From Rhizobium sp. BT03 (GTDB lineage Bacteria; Pseudomonadota; Alphaproteobacteria; Rhizobiales; Rhizobiaceae), in the NCBI RefSeq assembly GCF_030053155.1, contig NZ_CP125644.1, positions 262,236 to 326,235 on the forward strand: a stretch of DNA of 64,000 nucleotides. Reading direction: 5' to 3'. Both the position numbers and the translations under genes were made by a program. The notes below the pieces were generated by a model. It had not been told where the DNA came from. It made no database searches and saw only the letters and a list, made by a program, of their open reading frames with translations. Every line of letters starts with the position of its first letter. The first letter of the stretch is position 1. This document shows positions 32,521 to 41,505 of the stretch, one piece after another.

Positions 32521-34557
32521 ATGACGACCAGCTTCCCGAAGACCTTCTCCGAGATCACGCTTGCGGGCCACAGGCTGCGCAACAGGATCGTGTTCGGCGC
32601 CCATACGGCAAACATGTCGGTGAATGGACTGCCGGGCGACCAGACGATCGCCTATTACGTCGAGCGGGCGATCGGCGGGGCGGCGATGATCGTCGTCGAG
32701 CCGATGCCCGTCCACCCGGCCACCGTCCTGACGCGCGGCAATTTCCGGACATCGGACGACTCCGTCATCCCGGCATTCAAGACGCTGACCGAAAGCGTGA
32801 AAAAGCATGGGGCCGTCATCGTCCAGCAGCTCTATCATGTCGGCAGCCACGGGGATTCCGACCTTTCCTTTCATGCCCATTGGTCGCCTTCGGGCGGACC
32901 GAGCTACCACGACAGCGACGGCTCGCATGCAATGACGGAAGACGAGATCGAGGAGACCATCGAGGCCTTCGTCAAGGCGGCGCTACGCTGTCGGGCGGCA
33001 GGGTTCGACGGCGTCGAGGTCTGGGCCGCCTATGGCGGTCTGCTCGATCAGTTCTGGACACCTTTCTATAATCGCCGCGACGATCGCTGGGGCGGCAGTC
33101 TCGAAAACAGAACGAGATTCTCCAGGGAAATCCTCAGCCGCATCCGGCAGGCCTGCGGTCCAGGCTTCATCGTCGGGCTGACCGTCAGCGACGAGCCGGG
33201 CTGTCCGACCGCCTTGAATCGCGACCAGTTGACGGAGATCGTCGCCGGCTTGGACGACGAAGGTCTGATCGACTACGTGACCTGCGGCTCGGGCGGATAT
33301 TTCGACTATGGCAGCCTGATGCCGACCTTTCTCTATCCCGAGCGATTGGGTGTCGAGCTGTCGGCGCGCCTGAAGCAGGTCGTCAGCCATGTACTGGTGA
33401 CGGCGGAAAGCCATATCCGTACGCCGGAGAATGCGGAAATCACGCTCGGGGAGGGAGCGGCGGATCTGGTTTCGATCGTCCGCGGCCAGATCGCCGACCC
33501 GCATCTTGCCAATAAGGCGCGGTTGGGAACGCCCGAGGATATTAGGGGCTGTCTGTCCTGCAACCAGATGTGCTGGGGCCGCCGGTCGCGCGACTATTGG
33601 ATCAGCTGTCTGATCAACCCTTCCGTCGGGCGCGAGGCCGAATGGGGCGGCGACCGGTTCGAACCCGTCGAAAATCCGCAGCTTGTGCTGGTCGTCGGAG
33701 GAGGGCCGGCCGGATTGGAAGCGGCGCGCGTGGCCGCCGAACGGGGTCATCGGGTTATCCTTGCGGAAGCCTCGGACCGGCTGGGCGGCGCCTTCCGGCT
33801 TGCCGGCGAGCAGCCCCGGCGGGCGCAGATACTGGACCTCATTTCCTGGTACGAAACCCGCTTCGAAAAACTCGGCGTCGAGGTTCGCTTCAATAGCTAT
33901 ATCGAGGGAAGCGACGTCGCCGATATCGGCGCCGACGCGGTGATCCTGGCGACCGGATCGCTGCCGCAGGAAACGGGCTTTCAGAAGGCCATGCCCGATC
34001 GCCCGTCGCTTGCCGGGATCGAGCAAGGAAACGTCTTCTCCGCCGAAAGCGTCATGGCCCGTCAGGCAAGGCTCGGCAAACGTGTTGTCGTGGTCGACGA
34101 AACCGGCGGCTGGAAGGGCTGCGGCACGGCCTGGAAGCTCGCCGAGCAGGGGCACGAAGTCGTGCTCGTCACACCCGACGCACTCATCGGAAAGGAACTG
34201 CAGCGCACCTCCGCCGACGTTCCACTGCGCCGGACGCTCAGCATGCTCGGCGTTCAATTCCGAACGGAGACCAGCATAGAGAGCTGGCAAGGCAATGCCG
34301 CAATCCTCGTCTCCCACCTGACCGGAAAGCGCGAGACGGTCGGCGCCGACAGCCTCGTCTTCTCCACTACCAATGTTGCGGCGAACTGGCTCGCTTTGGA
34401 GCTGGCCGAACTCGCTATCCCCTTCGTCGAGATCGGCGACGGCGTGGCGCCAAGGCAGGCTCCCTATGCCTTTTATGAGGGACGGCGCGCCGGCATGGCG
34501 ATCGGAGAAGCAGAAGGCACGCGAAACGGCGCAACGGCGAAGATTTGCGCGGCATAG
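32521..34557 (+). CDS. Trimethylamine-dehydrogenase-like FMN/Fe-S/FAD oxidoreductase (N-demethylase candidate)
   Basis: A 678-residue three-part enzyme. An Old-Yellow-Enzyme TIM barrel (about 1-340; FDGVEVWAAYGGLLDQFWTPFYNRRDDRWGGS) is followed by a four-cysteine iron-sulfur motif (CLSCNQMCWGRRSRDYWISC) and an NAD/FAD-binding half (VVGGGPAGLEAARVAAERG; second loop VVVVDETGG). The family includes trimethylamine and dimethylglycine dehydrogenases and the rhizobial stachydrine/N-methylproline demethylases. Co-orientation with a betaine binding protein supports oxidative removal of an N-methyl group as formaldehyde. The exact substrate is unknown. Confidence 0.85.
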   Translation: MTTSFPKTFSEITLAGHRLRNRIVFGAHTANMSVNGLPGDQTIAYYVERAIGGAAMIVVEPMPVHPATVLTRGNFRTSDDSVIPAFKTLTESVKKHGAVIVQQLYHVGSHGDSDLSFHAHWSPSGGPSYHDSDGSHAMTEDEIEETIEAFVKAALRCRAAGFDGVEVWAAYGGLLDQFWTPFYNRRDDRWGGSLENRTRFSREILSRIRQACGPGFIVGLTVSDEPGCPTALNRDQLTEIVAGLDDEGLIDYVTCGSGGYFDYGSLMPTFLYPERLGVELSARLKQVVSHVLVTAESHIRTPENAEITLGEGAADLVSIVRGQIADPHLANKARLGTPEDIRGCLSCNQMCWGRRSRDYWISCLINPSVGREAEWGGDRFEPVENPQLVLVVGGGPAGLEAARVAAERGHRVILAEASDRLGGAFRLAGEQPRRAQILDLISWYETRFEKLGVEVRFNSYIEGSDVADIGADAVILATGSLPQETGFQKAMPDRPSLAGIEQGNVFSAESVMARQARLGKRVVVVDETGGWKGCGTAWKLAEQGHEVVLVTPDALIGKELQRTSADVPLRRTLSMLGVQFRTETSIESWQGNAAILVSHLTGKRETVGADSLVFSTTNVAANWLALELAELAIPFVEIGDGVAPRQAPYAFYEGRRAGMAIGEAEGTRNGATAKICAA

Positions 34558-34621
34558 GCAGACGCTGCCACCGCTGTATCGGCGCCGTACAGCGATGCAC
34601 CGTCGAAGGCGGGGAGGGGAA

Positions 34622-34975
34622 TCATGCGATTTCCTCTTCGAGGATCTTCACCGGCCGGTCCCACTGGATGAGCACGACACAGCCGGTATCGCTCCAGACC
34701 GAATGCTCGCTGCCGGGTGCATTGACGATATAACTGCCGCTGGCGTAATCGCCCGTCTCGTCGGATTGAATTCCATCGAGCACCAGGATGGTCTCAAGCC
34801 CCTCGTGGCGATGGCGGGGGACGGAGGCGCCGGGCTTATATTTCAACAGCGCCACACCGGGCTGATCGCCCTCGAAGGGGCGAATCCAGTGAATGGTGAC
34901 ATTTTCGCGGAAAGAGCCGAATTCCAATTCCTTCCAGCCGCCTGATGTCAGCAGTTCGCGGGTCGTTTCAGGCAT
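34622..34975 (-). CDS. Small cupin-domain protein
   Basis: A 117-residue single-domain cupin with a likely metal site (PRHRHEGLETILVLDG...GSYIVNAPGSEHS: three His and one Glu). The start overlaps the stop of the preceding cysteine-hydrolase gene by 8 bp, and GGAAAG lies seven bases upstream; an ATG ten codons earlier is less likely. It is the last gene of the BMP transporter/biuret hydrolase operon. It may be a small sensor or a lyase/isomerase acting on a ureide intermediate; no function can be read directly. Confidence 0.8.
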   Translation of the reverse strand: MPETTRELLTSGGWKELEFGSFRENVTIHWIRPFEGDQPGVALLKYKPGASVPRHRHEGLETILVLDGIQSDETGDYASGSYIVNAPGSEHSVWSDTGCVVLIQWDRPVKILEEEIA

Positions 34976-35636
34976 TGGCAATGCTTTCCAGAATGTCGTC
35001 GACATGGGCGGTCCAGCCGACGATAGCGCCCTGGGCGCGGATCATGGCGATGGCTGCGGCTTTGAATTCTGGGAAATAGCTTTCCGTCGCCTCCTCGGCG
35101 AGCAGGCATTCATAGCCGCGGTCGTTTGCTTCGCGCATCGTCGTCTGCACGCAGACTTCGGTAGTGACGCCGGCAAAGACGAGCTGACTGATGCCCTTCT
35201 GCTGCAAAATGGCGCCAAGCTCGGTCGCGTAAAAGGCGCCCTTGCCGGGTTTTTCGATGATGATTTCCCCCTTCAAAGGAGCAAGTTCCGGAAGAATTGC
35301 CGTGCCGGGTTCGCCCGAAATCAGGATGCGGCCCATCGGGCCTTCGTCGCCGATCCTGAGCGAAGGATTGCCGCGGTCGCGTTTCGCCGGCGGCAGGTCG
35401 GACAGATCAGGTCGATGGCACTCCATCGTATGGATCACAGGCAGGCCGGCATTGCGGAAGCCCTGGATGAGGCGTTTGACATCCGGCACGATCCTGGTGA
35501 TGCGGCTGACATCGTTGCCAAGGCTTGCGCCGAAGCCGCCGGGCTCGGCAAAATCGCGCTGCATGTCGATGACGATAAGAGCGAGCTCATCGTGCTTCAC
35601 CGGAAAGGCGAAAGGTTCGGCCCTGATCCCGACCAT
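34968..35636 (-). CDS. Cysteine hydrolase paralogous to biuret hydrolase (candidate triuret hydrolase)
   Basis: A 222-residue isochorismatase-family amidohydrolase, clearly related to the biuret hydrolase in the same operon: VIDMQRDF, HRPDLSDLP, GRILISGEPG, EKPGKGAF and [21 protein letters not shown] line up, keeping the Asp, Lys and Cys of the triad. The start shares one base with the stop of the ABC ATPase gene (TGATG). Retention of the biuret-hydrolase-specific blocks with changed pocket segments suggests a related substrate. Triuret is my best guess because triuret hydrolases are close relatives of biuret hydrolases; this is inference. Confidence 0.85.
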   Translation of the reverse strand: MVGIRAEPFAFPVKHDELALIVIDMQRDFAEPGGFGASLGNDVSRITRIVPDVKRLIQGFRNAGLPVIHTMECHRPDLSDLPPAKRDRGNPSLRIGDEGPMGRILISGEPGTAILPELAPLKGEIIIEKPGKGAFYATELGAILQQKGISQLVFAGVTTEVCVQTTMREANDRGYECLLAEEATESYFPEFKAAAIAMIRAQGAIVGWTAHVDDILESIANA

Positions 35637-37186
35637 CAGTGATGCCCCGCCATGTGGGCGCCGATCACGCCGATATCGGCCGAACGCGCCGGCGTCTCGT
35701 AAACCAGCCTGCCTTCCGAAATGACCATGATGCGATCGGACATCTCGAGCAGTTCGTCGAGGTCTTCGGAGAGCAGCAGCACTGCAGCACCTGAATTGCG
35801 CGCCTTCATGATGCGGGCGCGGATTTCGGCAACGGCCGAAAAATCGAGGCCGAAACAAGGGTTGGAGACGATGAGCAGATCGACATTACCCGTCAGTTCG
35901 CGGGCCAGAACGGCACGCTGCACATTGCCGCCAGAAAGTGCTGCGATCGGCGAGGAGGAAGAGGCGGTCCTGACCTTGAAGTCGGAGATCAGCGCCGACG
36001 CCCGCTTCTTCATGCTGCCCCTGTTCAGCCAGATCGCGTCCTTGCCGTCCGGCTTCAAGTCGAAGGTGCGGAACGCAAGGTTCTCGCTCACCGTCATCTT
36101 CGGCGCGCAAGCATTCTGCAACGGCTCCTCAGGGATGAAACGCACCTTGTTCTTGCGGGTCTCGCCGCGGGTGGCGCCGTAGGCCTCGCCATTGACCATG
36201 ATCCGGCCGGTATTCGTCGGGCGCTGGCCGGCGAGAATTTCCGTCAGCTCCTTCTGGCCGTTGCCCGATATGCCGGCGATGCCGACGATCTCGCCGGAGC
36301 GCACCATGAGTTCGTCGATTTCGATCGTTTTCAGGCCGGAACGATCCGGCGTTGTCACCCGGCTTACGGACAGCACCGGCCTTGCCGATTCCGCCACCGG
36401 CAGGCGGCTGTCGAGTTCGGCGAGCTTGACGTCGCCGATCATCATCGCCGCCATATCGGATGTGGAGAGCTCGCCAACCTTGCCGGTGCCGACCAGTTTG
36501 CCGCGCCGCAGGATCGAGACGGCGTCGGCGAATTTCGTCACTTCGTGGAATTTGTGAGAAATCATCAGCACGGTGAGTTCGCCGCGCCCGGTCATCCCGC
36601 GCACGATGCCGAGCATCTCGTCTGCCTCCACCGGCGTCAGCACCGAGGTCGGCTCATCGAGGACGAGGAAGGAGCGGCCGAGATAAAGCTGCTTGACGAT
36701 TTCGAGCTTCTGCTTTTCGCCTGCGGCAAGCTGGCTCACCGGCCTGTCCAGCGGGATCTTGAACGGCATGCGCTCCATGAAGGCTGCCAGATCCTTGCGT
36801 TCCCCGGCCCAGTTGATCACCGCGGGTACTTCGGCGCGGCTGATCACCAGGTTTTCCGCGCCGGTCAGCGAGGGAACCAGTGTGAAATGCTGGTAGACCA
36901 TGCCGAGGCCGTAGGTCGCGGCATCCCTGGGTGAGCCGATCGCCACCTCGCGGCCGTCGACCGACAGCGAGCCCGACGTCGCGTGATAAAAGCCCATGAT
37001 ACATTTGACAAGCGTCGACTTGCCGGCGCCGTTTTCGCCAAGAAGCGCGTGAAAAGAGCCGGCCGGAACGGCGATCGAGACGTTATCGAGCGCGGTAAAG
37101 CTGCCGAAGCGCATGGTCATCCCCAGCGTATCGATACCGATCGCCTTGCCTGCCTTGGGAAGGGGCGTGTCGCGAACGGTGCTCAT
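35636..37186 (-). CDS. BMP-type ABC transporter ATPase (double ATP-binding cassette)
   Basis: A 516-residue protein with two cassettes. The first has GENGAGKST and a normal DEPTSVLTP; the second has the usual degenerate Walker A (GISGNGQKE) and signature [15 protein letters not shown]. This layout is typical of nucleoside/simple-sugar importers of the BmpA/YufNOPQ type. It overlaps the biuret hydrolase gene by 4 bp (ATGA) and the next gene by one base, so the operon is tightly coupled. Likely cargo is a ureide or purine breakdown product. Confidence 0.92.
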   Translation of the reverse strand: MSTVRDTPLPKAGKAIGIDTLGMTMRFGSFTALDNVSIAVPAGSFHALLGENGAGKSTLVKCIMGFYHATSGSLSVDGREVAIGSPRDAATYGLGMVYQHFTLVPSLTGAENLVISRAEVPAVINWAGERKDLAAFMERMPFKIPLDRPVSQLAAGEKQKLEIVKQLYLGRSFLVLDEPTSVLTPVEADEMLGIVRGMTGRGELTVLMISHKFHEVTKFADAVSILRRGKLVGTGKVGELSTSDMAAMMIGDVKLAELDSRLPVAESARPVLSVSRVTTPDRSGLKTIEIDELMVRSGEIVGIAGISGNGQKELTEILAGQRPTNTGRIMVNGEAYGATRGETRKNKVRFIPEEPLQNACAPKMTVSENLAFRTFDLKPDGKDAIWLNRGSMKKRASALISDFKVRTASSSSPIAALSGGNVQRAVLARELTGNVDLLIVSNPCFGLDFSAVAEIRARIMKARNSGAAVLLLSEDLDELLEMSDRIMVISEGRLVYETPARSADIGVIGAHMAGHH

Positions 37187-37884
37187 GGCAGCTGGCTCAC
37201 AAGGGCTTCGGAGTTGGAGACCGAGCCAAAGACGCCGCCCTGCATCTTCACCATCTTGATGGCGGCGAGGTGGTTTCCATAGTCGGTCGCCCCACAGCAG
37301 TCCTCCAGCAGCAGGCATTCGTAGCCGCGGTCGTTCGCTTCGCGCATCGTCGTCGAGACGCAGACATCGGTGGTGATTCCCGTGAGGATGATGTTCTCGA
37401 TGCGCTTCTGGTTGAGGATGAGCTCAAGATCGGTGGCGCAGAACGAACCCTTGCCTGGTTTGTCGATGATCGTCTCGCCTTCGATCGGGTAGAGTTCGGG
37501 GATGATGTCCCAGCCGGGTTCGCCGCGGGTCAGGATGCGGCCACAGGGGCCGGGATCGCCGATGCCGGCGCCGATCCGCTGCGAGCGCCAGCGTTTGTTG
37601 GCGGGCAGATCGGCAAGGTCGGGGCGATGGCCCTCGCGCGTATGGATGATGTGGTAACCCTTGGCCCGCATGGCGGCAAGCACGCGCTGAATGGGTTCGA
37701 TCGGCGCCTGCACCAGCGACAGGTCGTAACCCATATGGTCGACATAGCCGCCCTTGCCGCAGAAATCCGTCTGCATGTCGATGATGATGAGGGCGGTGTT
37801 ATCAGGCCTCAGAGCGCCGTTATAGGGCCACGGATAAGGATCGGCGTCGACAAAATGCCCCTTGGTTTCGACCATCGCGTCCAT
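37183..37884 (-). CDS. biuH: Biuret hydrolase (biuret amidohydrolase)
   Basis: A 233-residue cysteine hydrolase that splits biuret to allophanate and ammonia. From memory it is nearly identical to the characterised Rhizobium leguminosarum enzyme: it begins MDAMVET, then [20 protein letters not shown]. The triad falls at the expected places when numbered from this ATG: Asp36 (IIIDMQTDF), Lys142 (DKPGKGSF) and Cys175 (TTDVCVST). Two ATGs are adjacent (37887 and 37884) behind TAGGAG. It sits inside a BMP transporter operon without cyanuric acid hydrolase or allophanate hydrolase genes. Confidence 0.85.
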   Translation of the reverse strand: MDAMVETKGHFVDADPYPWPYNGALRPDNTALIIIDMQTDFCGKGGYVDHMGYDLSLVQAPIEPIQRVLAAMRAKGYHIIHTREGHRPDLADLPANKRWRSQRIGAGIGDPGPCGRILTRGEPGWDIIPELYPIEGETIIDKPGKGSFCATDLELILNQKRIENIILTGITTDVCVSTTMREANDRGYECLLLEDCCGATDYGNHLAAIKMVKMQGGVFGSVSNSEALVSQLP

Positions 37885-37925
37885 CATTCTCTCTCCTATT
37901 CCGCGGCAGATTTGTTGAGACGGCC

Positions 37926-37955
37926 AAGTCCGTTCATCACAAGTCCGTTCATCAC
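37926..37955. repeat. 15-bp tandem duplication upstream of biuH
   Basis: AAGTCCGTTCATCAC occurs twice in direct succession (37926-37940, 37941-37955) in the 80-bp gap between the permease gene and biuH. It probably arose by replication slippage and lengthens this intercistronic spacer. Confidence 0.8.
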
Positions 37956-37964
37956 AGGGCTCCG

Positions 37965-38891
37965 TTATTTCGTCAGCGACAGCGCGCCCGGCGCACCGGC
38001 GAGCGAGCGGGTGGGCGAAGAAGTGGCAATCAGGATGATCAGGGTGAGCACGTAAGGGGCAGCGTAGAACAGGTAGTAGCCTTGTGTGACACCGACCGAT
38101 TGCAGCGCCGGGCCGAGCGCGCCGGCACCGCCGAACAGCAGGGCGGCGAGGAAGCAGCCGATCGGGTTCCAGCGCGCGAAGATCACGAGGGCCACGGCCA
38201 TCAGGCCCTGGCCCGATGAGATGCCTTCGTTCCATGAGCCCGGATAGTAGAGCGAAAGATAGGCGCCGCCGATCGCCGCCAGCGAGCCGCCCGCGGCCGT
38301 CGCCAGCAGGCGAACCCGATCCGGGTCGATGCCCATGGCCCGGGCCGCGTCGGTGCTGTCGCCGACGACGCGCAGGATCAGGCCGATGCGGGTGTTCTTG
38401 AAGGCCCAAAACAGGAAGAGAGCAAGGGCTGCGCCGATGAAGAACAACACGTTGATATTGAGGGCCGCCTGTACCTGCGGCATGGTCGACCAGCTTCCGA
38501 GCGCGATCGAGGGCAGTTTCGGCGCCACCGGCTGGATGAAGGATTTGCCGAGGAAGAACGCCATGCCGAGACCGAACTGCATCATGGCGATGCCGATGGC
38601 GATGTCATTGACTTTGGGGAATTTGCAGACCCAGCCGTGAATGAGGCCGAAGATCGCGCCTGCCATCATGGCGACCAGCACGCCGAGGGTCGGTGAGCCA
38701 GTCATCACGGCCATCGCATAGGCCGTCATGGCGCCGAAGACCAGCGTGCCTTCCAGGCCGAGATTGATGCGGCCGGAGCGTTCGGTGATCGTCTCGCCGA
38801 GGCTGACGAAGATGAACGGGGTGGAAACGCGGATGGCGCCTGCGAAGATCGCCAGCGGCACGCCCCAGATGCCGATGCCTGTCTCTTCCAT
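37965..38891 (-). CDS. BMP-type ABC transporter permease (second)
   Basis: A 308-residue permease of the ribose/nucleoside class (BPD_transp_2). Recognisable blocks are [34 protein letters not shown] near the start and [40 protein letters not shown] in the middle. About eight to nine membrane segments are expected. The start shares a base with the stop of the preceding permease gene. It forms a heterodimeric channel with that protein. Confidence 0.92.
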   Translation of the reverse strand: MEETGIGIWGVPLAIFAGAIRVSTPFIFVSLGETITERSGRINLGLEGTLVFGAMTAYAMAVMTGSPTLGVLVAMMAGAIFGLIHGWVCKFPKVNDIAIGIAMMQFGLGMAFFLGKSFIQPVAPKLPSIALGSWSTMPQVQAALNINVLFFIGAALALFLFWAFKNTRIGLILRVVGDSTDAARAMGIDPDRVRLLATAAGGSLAAIGGAYLSLYYPGSWNEGISSGQGLMAVALVIFARWNPIGCFLAALLFGGAGALGPALQSVGVTQGYYLFYAAPYVLTLIILIATSSPTRSLAGAPGALSLTK

Positions 38892-40018
38892 CAGAGGCTC
38901 CTTTTCCAGAGATCGGGATTGAAGATCTTGAAGCGGCCGTAGAAGGTCTCGCAGAAAAGAATGACGATGAAGAGCGTTCCCTGCAGCACCAGAACGGTCG
39001 CATCCGGCAGGCCCATGCGCCGCTGGATGAGGCCGCCCGAGGCATCGATGCCGCCGAGCAGGATCGCCACTGGAATGATCGCCAGCGGATTGTGCCTGGC
39101 GAGGAAAGCGACGAGGATGCCGGTATAACCGTAGCCTGCAGCAAGCGAAGCATTGGCACTTCCCTGTACCGCCGCCACTTCGATCATGCCCGCCAGACCG
39201 GCAAAGCTGCCGGCAAGTGCGGTAAATCCCGCGATCAGCTTGCCGACCGGCAGCCCCTGGATCTGCGCGGCGCGCACGTTGCCGCCGGCGATGCGGGCGG
39301 CAAAACCGTAGCTCGTCGCCTCGATCACGATCCAGGAGACCATGCAGGCGAGGATGCCGATGACGAGACCCCAATGCACGTCCATGCCGGGAATATTGCC
39401 GAGCATGTATTCCGCCGGCAGCGGCCTGGTCGATGGCTTGTTGAGGCTTGCCGGATCGCGGAGCAGCCCTTCGACGAACTGGTTCATCAGGGCAATGGCG
39501 ATATAGGAGAGCAGCAGCGACGATATGGTTTCGTTGACGCCGCGGTAGTGGCGCAGGAAACCGGCAAGACCGATCCAGATGCCGCCGACCACCATGGCCG
39601 CCATCGCCATCAGAACGAGGGTGAGGAAGACCGGCGCCGTGCCGGCGAGCGGCATAGCCATGGCTGCTGCAGTAACGCCGCCCAGCACGACCGCTCCTTC
39701 CCCGCCGATGATGACGAGGCCGAGACGGGCGGGCAGGGCGACGCAGAGTGCCGTCAGGAGAAGGGGTGCGGCACGGCTGAGACTGTTTTGCACCGAGAAC
39801 CAGCTGGCAAAGCCGCCGGTGTACATCAGTTGGAAGAGGGTGGCCGGTGACTTGCCGACCGCCAGGATGAAGAGGGAGAAGATCGCAAGACCGATGATGA
39901 TGGCCGTAAGCCCGATGACGATCGGCTCGGCTCGCCGCGCGGTCCATTCGAGGACCGGGCGCAGCGAAGCCGGCTTTCCCACGATCGATAGTGCAGGATC
40001 ATTGGCCTCGATGGTCAT
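38891..40018 (-). CDS. BMP-type ABC transporter permease (first)
   Basis: A 375-residue permease with a longer N-terminus than its partner. Blocks include PIVIGLTAIIIGLAIFSLFILAVGKSPATLFQLMYTG, LTALCVALPARLGLVIIGGEGAVVLGG and ARIAGGNVRAAQIQGLPVGKLIAGFTALAGSFAGLAG. GGGGAG lies eight bases before the ATG. It follows the binding-protein gene by 20 bp. Together with the second permease and the double ATPase it forms an importer for the BMP-family binding protein. Confidence 0.92.
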   Translation of the reverse strand: MTIEANDPALSIVGKPASLRPVLEWTARRAEPIVIGLTAIIIGLAIFSLFILAVGKSPATLFQLMYTGGFASWFSVQNSLSRAAPLLLTALCVALPARLGLVIIGGEGAVVLGGVTAAAMAMPLAGTAPVFLTLVLMAMAAMVVGGIWIGLAGFLRHYRGVNETISSLLLSYIAIALMNQFVEGLLRDPASLNKPSTRPLPAEYMLGNIPGMDVHWGLVIGILACMVSWIVIEATSYGFAARIAGGNVRAAQIQGLPVGKLIAGFTALAGSFAGLAGMIEVAAVQGSANASLAAGYGYTGILVAFLARHNPLAIIPVAILLGGIDASGGLIQRRMGLPDATVLVLQGTLFIVILFCETFYGRFKIFNPDLWKRSL

Positions 40019-40038
40019 GGCGCTTCTCCCCTCGCGGT

Positions 40039-41166
40039 TTACGCTGTGGACCCGACAACGCCCTCGACCAGATAATTCATGCTTTCGAGCTCGATCGCGT
40101 CTTCGGCGTAGCTCTTGTCGGCAGTCACGACGGTGTCGCCCTTGTTGTCCTTCAACGGTCCCTTGAAAACCGAGAAACCGCCCTTCATCATGTCCGCCTG
40201 CGTGGCTTCGAAGGCCTTGCGGCCCTCCGCCGACACGCCGGGGCCGAGCGCGCTCATCTTGACGAAGCCGTCCTTGAGGCCGCCGCGCACGAAGTTGCCG
40301 AGCTTTTTGCCGGCCTGGGCCTTTTTGACGAAGTCGCTGTAGACGTTGCCCCAGGCCCATTCGGCGCCGGTGAGGTATTTTTCAGGAGCAAGCGGGCTCT
40401 GGTTGGCGTGATAGCCGCAGACGAAGGCGCCGCGGCCCGCGGCCGTCTCGACGACCACTTTTGGGCTGTCGACGTGGCAGGTGATGACGTCGGCGCCCTG
40501 GTCGACCAAGGCGTTGGTGGCTTCGGCCTCCTTGACGGCGAGCGACCACTCGCCGGTGAAGATCACCTGGCAGGTGATCGTAGGATCGACTGTGCGCGCG
40601 CCGAGCAGGAAGGCGTTGATATTCTGCAGAACCTGCGGGATCGGCTTGGCGGCGACGAAGCCGATCTTCTTGCTCTTCGTCGCATGGCCGGCGGCGATGC
40701 CGTTCAGATACTGGCCCTGGAATATATAGCCGAAATAGGAGCCGGTATTGGCCGGATGTTTGCCTTCCTGCCAGAGGCCGCCGCAATGGCGGAACTGAAC
40801 GTCGGGATGCTTAGCGGCCATGGCCAGCATGTGTGGGTCGAAATAGCCGAAGGAGGTCGGAAAGAGCAGGGTTGCACCGTCGAGATTGATCATCGACTCC
40901 ATGGTCTTCTGGACATCGACGGTCTCCGGCACATTCTCTTCTTCGACCAGCGTCACGCCCGGCAGCGCTTTGACCACCGCCGCGCCCTCCGCATGTGCCT
41001 GGTTGTAGCCGTAATCGTCCTTGGGGCCGACATAGATGAAGCCGATTGTCAGCGCGGTTTGGGCCGCTGCGGGGGAGCCGATCAGGCCCGGCATGGCGCC
41101 GGCGAGCGCTCCGGCAGCGGAAGCCTGCAGAAAATTGCGGCGATTCATGGAAAGGAGTTTGGTCAT
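40039..41166 (-). CDS. BMP-family ABC transporter binding protein
   Basis: A 375-residue periplasmic protein of the basic membrane protein (PnrA/Med) family. The N-terminus has a Tat-like motif (MNRRNFLQASAAGALAGAMPGLIGSPAAAQ), then LTIGFIYVGPKDDYGYNQAHAEG, FPTSFGYFDPHMLAMAAKHPDVQF and KKIGFVAAKPIPQVLQNINAFLLGA. AAGGAG precedes the ATG at 41166. Family members bind purine nucleosides; here the operon encodes ureide-type hydrolases, so a urea-, biuret- or purine-derived ligand is possible. It is the first gene behind a sigma-54-type promoter. Confidence 0.92.
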   Translation of the reverse strand: MTKLLSMNRRNFLQASAAGALAGAMPGLIGSPAAAQTALTIGFIYVGPKDDYGYNQAHAEGAAVVKALPGVTLVEEENVPETVDVQKTMESMINLDGATLLFPTSFGYFDPHMLAMAAKHPDVQFRHCGGLWQEGKHPANTGSYFGYIFQGQYLNGIAAGHATKSKKIGFVAAKPIPQVLQNINAFLLGARTVDPTITCQVIFTGEWSLAVKEAEATNALVDQGADVITCHVDSPKVVVETAAGRGAFVCGYHANQSPLAPEKYLTGAEWAWGNVYSDFVKKAQAGKKLGNFVRGGLKDGFVKMSALGPGVSAEGRKAFEATQADMMKGGFSVFKGPLKDNKGDTVVTADKSYAEDAIELESMNYLVEGVVGSTA

Positions 41167-41210
41167 TGGAATGCTCCTTGGGGCGTTGGGCCGGTTGCGA
41201 AACAGGATAG

Positions 41211-41303
41211 TAAAGTGCATGCAATGCACATGCCAAAAGGCAAATTATTGTTTTCTATATATTATTCTTGAAACGACAATCTATTGCGTTTAAAGTGCAT
41301 GCA
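41211..41303. promoter_or_regulatory. Candidate GntR operators: two TAAAGTGCATGCA repeats
   Basis: The 13-mer TAAAGTGCATGCA occurs at 41211-41223 and 41291-41303, 80 bp apart. The first lies in a symmetric site GTGCAT-GCA-ATGCAC (41215-41229) that covers the -12 part of the sigma-54 promoter. The divergent FCD-type GntR regulator is the likely ligand; binding at the first copy would block the promoter, and two copies could allow looping. Binding is inferred from position and symmetry. Confidence 0.6.
41220..41236 (-). promoter_or_regulatory. Sigma-54 (RpoN) promoter of the BMP/biuret hydrolase operon
   Basis: On the minus strand the sequence reads TTGGCATGTGCATTGCA. GG and GC are spaced by 10 bases as required at -24/-12, and only one base of the TTGGCACG-N4-TTGCA core differs. 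The expected start site lies about 40 bases before the ATG at 41166. This predicts NtrC-dependent expression under nitrogen limitation, fitting an operon that releases ammonia from ureides. Confidence 0.75.
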
Positions 41304-41505
41304 GATCTATCACAGTAACGCACAATAAATAATCATGGTACTTTTTATGCCTAATTTAACTGCGGAGTCAGCGTGCCACCAGCTGTGATAGACTGCGCCT
41401 TGCATCAGAAAGTGAAAACCTAACAATATCTTCCCCACGTAGTTTGACTTATCGAGTGCCGAGCGGCATCTGTATGCAGAGTGTTGACGTGAGCAGATTC
41501 GCATC

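Larger units (their letters stand above)
41167..41505. other. 339-bp regulatory gap between the BMP operon and a divergent GntR gene
   Basis: Gene-free and A/T-rich in 41236-41345. It holds the sigma-54 promoter for the BMP operon, two copies of TAAAGTGCATGCA and the promoter of the GntR gene, listed separately. Confidence 0.7.

Noticed and set aside
39948..40360. N-terminal extension of the first BMP permease through the binding-protein gene
   Set aside because: The extension is a shadow of the binding-protein coding region; the ATG at 40018 has a ribosome site and gives the normal length.
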